Below, piece by piece: positions 1-5,635 of a DNA stretch of 7,336 nucleotides (position 1 is its first letter; every line of letters starts with the position of its first letter). Source of the stretch: an uncultured delta proteobacterium (GTDB lineage Bacteria > Myxococcota_A > Bradymonadia > REDH01). The position numbers and the translations under genes are program-made. The stretch lies in NCBI GenBank assembly GCA_903873545.1, contig CAIQPA010000265.1, positions 1-7,336 of the forward strand, in the 5' to 3' direction. Below the pieces are notes generated by a model, which did no database searches, was not told where the DNA came from, and worked only from the letters and a program-made list of their open reading frames with translations.

Positions 1-2490
1 CGCAGCGGTGGCAGTCGCCGGGTCGTCCGTGACGACGGCTGCGGTCAGGTCGGGGCTCTCGATGGTCGCCTGGTTGGAGATGACGGTACCGTCGGCCAGT
101 CCGGCCGCGATGACGGAGGTGAAGGTTACCGTCCGCTCCGCGCCTGCCGCGATGGTGTCTGCAAGCGTCCAGGAGATGGTGCGCGTCGCCGTGTCGAAGA
201 CGCCTTCGGGGGCAGCGTTCACGTTGGTGAGGTTGGCATCGACAACATCGGTGATGACCACGTCGCGGGCGGGACCGCTGCCCGTGTTCACGAGGCGGAT
301 CGACCATGTGATGGTATCGCCCGGCTGCGGCTCGCCGCCATTGGCGTCAACGAAGCTCTTCTCTGCGACCGACAGCTCGGCCGAGGCGTTGATGGTGAAG
401 GTGGTCGGGTCTGCGGCCGCAGCGGTCGTGGGATCGTCGCTGGAGAGGGCCTGAGCCGGAGCGCCCGTGAGTGCCGCCTGGTTGGAGACGGTGGAGCCGT
501 CGACGACCGTGGCGAGGAGCGTCGCATCGAGGGTCAGCGTGACGGTCTCGCCTGGATCGACCGAGGCAAGCGCAGGCGTGGTGGTGGCGTTCCAGGTGAC
601 GGCGGTGCCGGCAAGCGTGCCGCCCGACGAAGCCGCGATGCCGGTGAAGGTCGCTGCCGGGAGCGGGTCACGGATGATGACGCCCGTGGCGGCAGCCCGT
701 CCTGCGTTGTTGAGCGCAAGCGTGTAGCGGACGGTGTCGCCCGGCTCGAAGGCGCCGCCGTTGAGGTCTGTAACCGACTTGGTGAGCGTGAGTGCCGGCA
801 CCGCCTGCACGAGGAGCGTGGTGGGGTCATCGGTCACAACGGTGGCGGGGTCGTCGGTGAGCACAGGCGCGGTCAGGCCGGTGGCGGTGATCGAGGCCTG
901 GTTGCTGATGGTGGTACCGTTGGTCACGGTGACGGCGATGCGGGCGGTGAAGCCGACGGTAAAGCTGGCGCCCAAGGCAACCGCGCCGACGTTCCAGGTG
1001 ATGGTGCGGGTGGCGGCGTTGTAGGTGCCGCCGTTGGCCGGCGTGATGGCGGTGAAGCGGCTGTCGATGACATCCGTAACGACGACATTGGCGCCAGCCG
1101 TGACACCGTTGTTGGTGGCCGTGATCGTAAAGGTGGCGACATCGCCGGGCTCAAATCCACCCGTACCTCCCGAGACCGCTTTGGTGGCGTTGGTGAAGTC
1201 GGGGCCCGAGGTGACGAGCAGCTCCTGACTCTGCAGCGCCTGCGACTGGTCGGGGAAATCGATGACGGTAAGCTGAGCCGTGTTGCGCAGGCTGGCACCG
1301 TTCGGGGCGGCGGCGGCGATGGTGGCGTTGATGCGGATGGTGACCGTGGAGTCGGCGGCGACGGAGAGCCCGAAGGCCTCGATGCGTCCCGTGCCGTTGG
1401 CACCCACAGGCGCCGGTCGGAGCGTCACGCCTGCGACCGCCGCGGCGAGCGAGGCGCCGGTGAGGTTGGCCGGCAGGTCATCGGTGATGTCTATCTCACC
1501 CGCGACCGAGCCATCGTTTCGCACGCTGATAACATACTGCACCGCATCGCCGGGCAACGCAAAGCCGCCGTTGAGGTCGGTGATGGTCTTGAAGGTCGAG
1601 GTGTTGTCGAAGTTGACTGCAGCCGAGAGCGAGAAGTTTGTGGGGTCGATGGCGGCCGCAGTCGTCGGGTCATCGGTCAGCTTCGGCGACGACAGGAAGG
1701 GCGCCGTGATCCGGCCCTGGTTCGAGATGAGAAGGCCGTCGATGGCAGCCGATGTCACGCCCGCCGCGATGAGGTCGGCGACCGTCTTGATGCGGACGGT
1801 GAAGGAGAGCGTCACCCGGTCGGAGCCGATGGGGCTGCTGATGCCCGAGATCTTCACCAGTCCGGTGCCGTTCGTGCCGCCCGCGAGCAGGCTCTCGTCG
1901 GTGAAGCCTCCCGCACTCACGGTGAGCAGGTTGGCGAAGGGGGTGATGTCGTCCTGGAAGACGAGCCCGGTTACCGACTGGGTCGCATCCTTGAGGATGG
2001 AGACCGTGTAGGTGATGGCATCGCCGGGCTCGACCTGCCCGCCGTTGAGGTCGAGGAAGGTCTTTGTCGGCGTCCGAACTGCGGGCGACGTTATCGTGGT
2101 CGTAACCGTGTTGGTCGGCTGCACCTCGGTGAGTTCGGCAGCGGAGATGTTTGCGCTGTTGTTGATGAGGGTGCCGCTCGTGACACCTGCGTTGACCTGC
2201 ACGCGGAAGGTGATGCGCCGGCTGTTGTCACCGGTCGGAGGAATCGTCCCAACGTTGAGGCCGGCAACGATGGCGGAGCGGCCGGAGACATCGGGGACCA
2301 GCACATCATCGAGCAGGGTCGAGCCGGCGATGTAGGTGGTGTTGGCGGGGATGGCGTCGCGGACGATGACGTTGGTGCCGTTGGCTGAGCCGTCGTTGGT
2401 CACATCGATGGTGTAGAATAGGATGTCGCCTGGCGCCGCCGTCGTCGGCACAACCGACTTGCGCGTCGTCGAGGTGCGGAAGCTAGGTGC
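1..2490 (-). repeat. Six DUF11-like protein repeats in tandem
   Basis: Approximate repeat limits by residue (DNA): R1 370-503 (2490-2089), R2 504-655 (2088-1633), R3 656-796 (1632-1210), R4 797-932 (1209-802), R5 933-1069 (801-391), R6 1070-1199 (390-1). Each repeat except R1 opens near K..(T/V)D.NGG or a relative and has (E/Q/L)PGD before a strand such as (V/I).(Y/F/W)(T/V). Each closes with a strand like ISNQA or LRNTA, then an Asp-rich linker of the DDPTT type in R2, R4, R5 and R6. R1 and R3 are more divergent. Copies are similar in protein but not near-identical in DNA, so this is an old repeat array rather than a recent duplication. Confidence 0.85.
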
Positions 2491-3597
2491 AGCCCGGTTC
2501 ACCGAGATGACGTTGAAGCCAATGATGAAGAGCTCGCCTCCGCCGGAGCCATTGTTCTGCCCCGTCGCGGTGTTGCCATCGCCTGAGCCAATCTCAATGG
2601 CCGCCGAGGTTGCGCCGGCTGTGACCAGCGAACTGACATCGTAGGTATCGATGTCGACGCCCAGTACCGAACCCGTCGGGATGGTTGAATTGAAGGCATT
2701 GTTCGCGGGATTTGAAGCATTGGAGAGCTTCGTTCCGTTGAACTTGATGTAGTCGAAGCAGGTGGTGCAGGGCGCCGTGCCGTCTACATCCTGCGGCGGA
2801 ACGCCGAGCACCGCATCGCCCTCAAGGGCAAAAACGGTGAAGCGGGCGTTGGGGGGCGAGGCGACCGTGAAGCCGGTCAGAGAGTAGGTGTCGATACCAG
2901 CCGAGGCGTTGGTCTCGTCGACAGCGCGGAAGCCGTCGAAGAGGCTCACATCGCGGAGCGTTGTCTCCGAAGCGCTCGACCAGATGGTGACCATCGACCA
3001 GGCACCAAAGAAGGCCTGGCAGTTGGGATTGATGCAGGTGCCGCCGCCGTTGAGCTGGCCACGAAGCGCCGAGAGGCCGCTCACCGTGTAGCGGCCGTTG
3101 GGGCCGCCCGCAGCGCCTGGATTGGCGGTAAGCAGCGCCGAAACGTCGGCGCGGCAGTAGAAGTAGTCCACGGTGCCGCCGCCCACATCCACGCTCAGCG
3201 TGCGGCAGGTGTCGGCGTTGACCGTCGCCGTCCGGCCGTTGGCGAGTTGCAAACTCACGCTCTGGTCTGTTCCGACCGCCGGGTCGGTGCTGCCGGTCCA
3301 GAAGAGGTAGGCCCCCTCGATTGCCGCGCTCGTCGGCACACCCGACACATCGCTCGACGAGGAGGTCAGCAGGACGCTGTTGACCAACGGCGACGAAGCG
3401 GTGTTCGACATCATCGTATTGCCGATGACGTTGTAGTCGCCGAAGATCGAGTAGTTCTGGAAGGCGGCCGGACGGGCGCCCGCGACAACTGCGTTGGCCT
3501 GCGCAGGAACCAGCCCCGCAACAAAGAGAACAATCGCCAGCGCCCTCAGCAAAAGGTGCGAAGGAGAGTGAGAGAGAAGCGAGAAGTTAGACCGCAT
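1..3597 (-). CDS. Long exported DUF11-repeat surface protein, 3' end outside the window
   Basis: The frame is open for 1199 codons from ATG at 3597 to the left edge, with no stop, so the C-terminus is missing. Residues 1-36 form a Sec signal peptide (basic start, hydrophobic core LLLRALAIVLFVAGLV, likely cut after AQANA). Residues 37-368 are a head domain with all six visible cysteines (131, 148, 188, 193, 277, 280) and motifs such as AYLFWTGS and FFGAWSMVTIW. From about 370 there are six repeats of the DUF11 / B_ant_repeat style, with signatures PGD.(I/V).(Y/W/F).(I/V), a (T/R)D.(I/L)P-like strand and (I/V)SNQA. Such beta-sandwich repeats are known from cell-surface and adhesin-like proteins, so an extracellular stalk or matrix role is inferred. 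The ATG has no good ribosome binding site; it is chosen because the signal peptide begins there. The frame stays open upstream, so a longer start cannot be excluded. Expected missing parts are further repeats and a C-terminal anchor or sorting signal. Confidence 0.9.
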   Translation of the reverse strand, partial: MRSNFSLLSHSPSHLLLRALAIVLFVAGLVPAQANAVVAGARPAAFQNYSIFGDYNVIGNTMMSNTASSPLVNSVLLTSSSSDVSGVPTSAAIEGAYLFWTGSTDPAVGTDQSVSLQLANGRTATVNADTCRTLSVDVGGGTVDYFYCRADVSALLTANPGAAGGPNGRYTVSGLSALRGQLNGGGTCINPNCQAFFGAWSMVTIWSSASETTLRDVSLFDGFRAVDETNASAGIDTYSLTGFTVASPPNARFTVFALEGDAVLGVPPQDVDGTAPCTTCFDYIKFNGTKLSNASNPANNAFNSTIPTGSVLGVDIDTYDVSSLVTAGATSAAIEIGSGDGNTATGQNNGSGGGELFIIGFNVISVNRAAPSFRTSTTRKSVVPTTAAPGDILFYTIDVTNDGSANGTNVIVRDAIPANTTYIAGSTLLDDVLVPDVSGRSAIVAGLNVGTIPPTGDNSRRITFRVQVNAGVTSGTLINNSANISAAELTEVQPTNTVTTTITSPAVRTPTKTFLDLNGGQVEPGDAITYTVSILKDATQSVTGLVFQDDITPFANLLTVSAGGFTDESLLAGGTNGTGLVKISGISSPIGSDRVTLSFTVRIKTVADLIAAGVTSAAIDGLLISNQGRITAPFLSSPKLTDDPTTAAAIDPTNFSLSAAVNFDNTSTFKTITDLNGGFALPGDAVQYVISVRNDGSVAGEIDITDDLPANLTGASLAAAVAGVTLRPAPVGANGTGRIEAFGLSVAADSTVTIRINATIAAAAPNGASLRNTAQLTVIDFPDQSQALQSQELLVTSGPDFTNATKAVSGGTGGFEPGDVATFTITATNNGVTAGANVVVTDVIDSRFTAITPANGGTYNAATRTITWNVGAVALGASFTVGFTARIAVTVTNGTTISNQASITATGLTAPVLTDDPATVVTDDPTTLLVQAVPALTLTKSVTDLNGGAFEPGDTVRYTLALNNAGRAAATGVIIRDPLPAATFTGIAASSGGTLAGTAVTWNATTTPALASVDPGETVTLTLDATLLATVVDGSTVSNQAALTGAPAQALSSDDPTTAAAADPTTFTINASAELSVAEKSFVDANGGEPQPGDTITWSIRLVNTGSGPARDVVITDVVDANLTNVNAAPEGVFDTATRTISWTLADTIAAGAERTVTFTSVIAAGLADGTVISNQATIESPDLTAAVVTDDPATATAA
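2494..3489 (-). other. N-terminal head domain of the DUF11 protein (residues 37-368)
   Basis: The mature N-terminus is not DUF11-like. It reads as a beta-rich domain with patterns I associate with the leading domain of other DUF11 surface proteins: a (A)YLFW strand at 97-100, W200-SMVTIW followed by LRDVSLFDGF (215-223), and GVDIDTYDVS (313-322) before a Gly-rich GSGGGELF turn. It may match DUF3344 or a similar family; that name is uncertain. Six cysteines occur here and none in the rest of the visible protein, which suggests disulfide bonds after export. Confidence 0.55.
3490..3597 (-). other. Sec signal peptide of the DUF11-repeat protein
   Basis: Residues 1-36 show a polar N-region with Arg2 and Arg18, a hydrophobic core at about 19-31 and an A-N-A motif at 34-36 that fits signal peptidase I. 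No lipobox cysteine is present. The N-region is rather long (about 18 residues). Confidence 0.8.
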
Positions 3598-3821
3598 GGC
3601 AGGACCCGGGTTCGTAGCGCGCAAGGATAGACTGCGCTGCGGGTTCCATCGGCCTTTGACAGACCTCACCCGAGCGCCGCGATCGCGAAAAATCCCCGCC
3701 CTGCAAGCGGCCAAGCCGCCCGTGGAAAGGGTCCTTTCGCGTAGTGTATTGCCGATCGAGCGGCAACACTTTGCACCAGTGCCGAAGATTCCTGCGGCGG
3801 CAGCACACTCCGCCGCGGAGC
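3598..3821 (-). promoter_or_regulatory. Intergenic gap, possible terminator and promoter/leader region
   Basis: 224 bases separate the kelch gene stop from the DUF11 gene start, long enough for a separate promoter. Short perfect inverted repeats lie at 3808-3820 (ctccg/ccg/cggag), 3773-3782, 3725-3738 (gaaagg/gt/cctttc), 3707-3719 (gcggc/caa/gccgc) and 3678-3687 (a 10-base palindrome), with a weaker 4-base stem at 3751-3764. On the minus strand a TTTTT run at 3692-3688 follows the 3707-3719 hairpin, but 14 bases away, so it is a poor intrinsic terminator. No convincing -35/-10 pair or sigma-54 site was found. Confidence 0.35.
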
Positions 3822-5615
3822 CTAGTTCGTCGCGAACTTGAAGTTGTCGCCGTAGAACCAGTCTGCCGCACCCGTGGCGCCGCCCGCTCCTCCGACGAAG
3901 ATGAGCGCCTGACCCTCGTTGCGCAGGCCCGTTGCAAAGGCCCTGGGCGTGGTCAGGTCGGCAGCAACAGAAGAGGTGGGCTCGCAGGTGCCGTAGTCCA
4001 CCGAGATGCGCCGCCCCGTGGCAACAGGGTTGCCCGATGCGTCGAGGCCGCCCGCGACGACGAAGTCGATAACTTTGACATCCGTCACCAGCGGAGGATC
4101 GCCCACTTGAATCAGATTTGTCAGCCCAAACGCCGCACTTGACCCGAAGCCGAAGGCGAGACCGCTGTCCGGCGCGAGGATGTTCGCATTCCGCGTGAAG
4201 TCAGCGGGCGCCGGCTGCGAGGCCAAGAGCCACGCCGCGTTGAAGAGGCCGATCTTGTCGATGGGCGAAGTACCAACGAAGAGGCTGTTGGCGCCCGTGC
4301 CCAGCGCGGCGTATCCGCCCGTGAACATGACCCGAGGCATCTCCTCCGAACACTTCACCAGCGTGGCCGTGTGACCCCAACGGCAAAGCGGCGAACCTTC
4401 GGCACAGCTGCCCACCGACCAGGGAGAGATGGAGAAGTCGGTCGCATTCTTCTGCTTGTAGATGATGGAGCCTTCGGCCACGACCTCAGTGTTGGTCCGG
4501 CCGCCTGCAACCAGAAGGCCGTGGCCCCGCTGCGGGATGAAGGAGGCGGTGTGCATGGCGCGCGCCTTGTTGAGCTGCGTCGCCGACTCCTGCATGTCGC
4601 TGGCATTCCGAGGGTCCCAGAACTCAAGCACAGTCGGGAAGGTTCCAGGTGCCGCTACGGAGCCCGAGAAGCCACCCACAAACAGGAGCGATCCGTCGTC
4701 AAAGAGCGTCGCGGTGTGGAAGGCCCGGGGGGTCAGGAGTTCGAACGGAACGCCCGAATTCACCCGCTCCGCGGTTGCGCCCGAGACCTTGAAGACCTCA
4801 ACGCTCGCGGTTGCCTCGGGCCCCGAAGCGCCCGTCGTGAGGCCGCCGGCAACGAAGAGCCGGCCGCCACTGATGATGTTCGCCGAGTGGAAGGCACGCG
4901 GGCTGTCGAGTTTGACCGCGCAGTCCACGGGTTCCCCGTCGCAGCCCTTCTCCGTCACCAGCTTGAAGCGGCCGTCGTAGGGATCGTACCACTCGATGTT
5001 ACCGCTCAGGCTGGAGAGCGCACCGGCGCTGTAGGAGGCGCCGCCAACAACATAGTAGCCCTTCCCGCTCGGCGCCGGCGCGATGGCCGCACCCGCACGA
5101 CCGGCGCTCTCTACAAACTGGCTTGTACGCCCGAGCGGATCCCCATTCGTTGAGACCGAGATGGGGTCGAAGTTGTCGCCGTAGCCGATATCGTAGGCAG
5201 AGAAGAAGCGGTTCGGCGGCCCCGTGAAGACAGGGATCGTGCCCGGCACCGCCTGACCGTCCACCAACATCAACGGCGAGCTTCCAAGCCAGAGCGTACC
5301 ATCGCTGTTGAAGCCCTCGACGCTCATCCAGGTCTCGCCCGCAAGGTCGATGGAGGGGAGCGTGAGCGAGCCTCCGGCGTCGGCCGAGTAGGCGCTGGGA
5401 GTATACTGCAGGAGAGCGGTGCCCTCGTAGGTCTGAACTGCGAGTTCGGACGGAACGACCGCATCGTTGCCAAACGAGGCGTAGCCGCCCGGACCGTAGA
5501 TGAAGAGCTTGGGCGCGGCCGGTGCGGCCTCTTCGCCGCAGCCAGCAGCAGTTGCCGCAGCAAACAGCGTCAGCGCGAGGATACGGCTCGCAGGAGCCGA
5601 CAGGTTGGATGCCAT
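3822..5615 (-). CDS. Kelch-repeat (beta-propeller) outer-envelope lipoprotein
   Basis: A 597-residue protein. Residues 1-25 are a lipoprotein signal peptide with core ILALTLFAAATAAG before Cys26 (A-A-G-C lipobox). Residues about 35-140 form a beta-rich, Ig/Fn-like segment (LTLPSIDLAGETWMSVEGF) typical of kelch lipoproteins in myxobacteria-like genomes. From about 180 to the end there are kelch motifs: YYVVGG (188-192), PRAFHSA with LFVAGG (239-258), PRAFHTA with LLFVGG (296-315), ARAMHTA with LLVAGG (351-372), RWGHTA with MFTGG (412-434), VVAGG (519-522) and PRAFATG with IFVGG (557-576). This fits a six- or seven-bladed propeller. Kelch propellers bind proteins or glycans; no galactose-oxidase copper ligand set is evident, so a binding role is inferred. 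The ATG at 5615 is preferred over an in-frame TTG at 5642 because of the GGAG 7 bases upstream and because the signal peptide begins there. It follows the PEGA gene by 20 bases, so the two probably form an operon. Confidence 0.9.
   Translation of the reverse strand: MASNLSAPASRILALTLFAAATAAGCGEEAAPAAPKLFIYGPGGYASFGNDAVVPSELAVQTYEGTALLQYTPSAYSADAGGSLTLPSIDLAGETWMSVEGFNSDGTLWLGSSPLMLVDGQAVPGTIPVFTGPPNRFFSAYDIGYGDNFDPISVSTNGDPLGRTSQFVESAGRAGAAIAPAPSGKGYYVVGGASYSAGALSSLSGNIEWYDPYDGRFKLVTEKGCDGEPVDCAVKLDSPRAFHSANIISGGRLFVAGGLTTGASGPEATASVEVFKVSGATAERVNSGVPFELLTPRAFHTATLFDDGSLLFVGGFSGSVAAPGTFPTVLEFWDPRNASDMQESATQLNKARAMHTASFIPQRGHGLLVAGGRTNTEVVAEGSIIYKQKNATDFSISPWSVGSCAEGSPLCRWGHTATLVKCSEEMPRVMFTGGYAALGTGANSLFVGTSPIDKIGLFNAAWLLASQPAPADFTRNANILAPDSGLAFGFGSSAAFGLTNLIQVGDPPLVTDVKVIDFVVAGGLDASGNPVATGRRISVDYGTCEPTSSVAADLTTPRAFATGLRNEGQALIFVGGAGGATGAADWFYGDNFKFATN
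3825..3837 (-). other. Small hairpin just before the stop of the kelch gene
   Basis: The inverted repeat gttcg/tcg/cgaac ends one base before the TAG stop (3824-3822) and is followed after 4 bases by the 3808-3820 hairpin. Two GC-rich hairpins in tandem at a gene end could slow polymerase or protect the 3' end. There is no T-run, so I do not call a terminator. Confidence 0.3.
5538..5615 (-). other. Lipoprotein signal peptide and lipobox of the kelch protein
   Basis: Arg11 lies before a hydrophobic stretch of about 12 residues, then AAG-Cys26 (codon 5540-5538), followed by acidic GEEAAPAAP. Alanine at -3 is less usual than leucine but accepted in lipoboxes. The protein is thus likely tethered to a membrane by a lipid on Cys26. 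Confidence 0.8.
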
Positions 5616-5622
5616 CGTGAGT

Positions 5623-5626
5623 CTCC
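5623..5626 (-). promoter_or_regulatory. Ribosome binding site of the kelch lipoprotein gene
   Basis: GGAG on the minus strand, 7 bases before ATG 5615. It lies in the 20-base gap after the PEGA gene stop and decides the start against the upstream TTG at 5642, which would overlap the PEGA gene by 7 bases. Confidence 0.75.
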
Positions 5627-5635
5627 GAGCTTCGG

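Noticed and set aside
1280..2011. 243-codon open frame on the plus strand, with other plus-strand frames between 8 and 2644
   Set aside because: They lie antisense to the DUF11 repeats; their Ser/Val-rich sequence is the complement of the Thr/Asp/Asn codons of the real gene, and no export signal or domain is seen.
3654..3662. TTTGACA on the plus strand as a -35 box
   Set aside because: No -10 box follows at proper distance and no plus-strand gene lies downstream.
3688..3719. Intrinsic terminator from the gcggc/gccgc hairpin and TTTTT
   Set aside because: The T-run is 14 bases beyond the stem and the stem is only 5 base pairs.
3770..3790. Sigma-54-like GGCAC...TGC on the minus strand
   Set aside because: The spacing between GG and GC is 7 bases rather than 10, so it does not meet the sigma-54 consensus.
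4371..5153. 260-codon open frame on the plus strand
   Set aside because: It is antisense to the kelch lipoprotein, which has a signal peptide, a ribosome binding site and motifs. The plus-strand product is Arg-rich with no domain, as expected for a shadow in GC-rich DNA.
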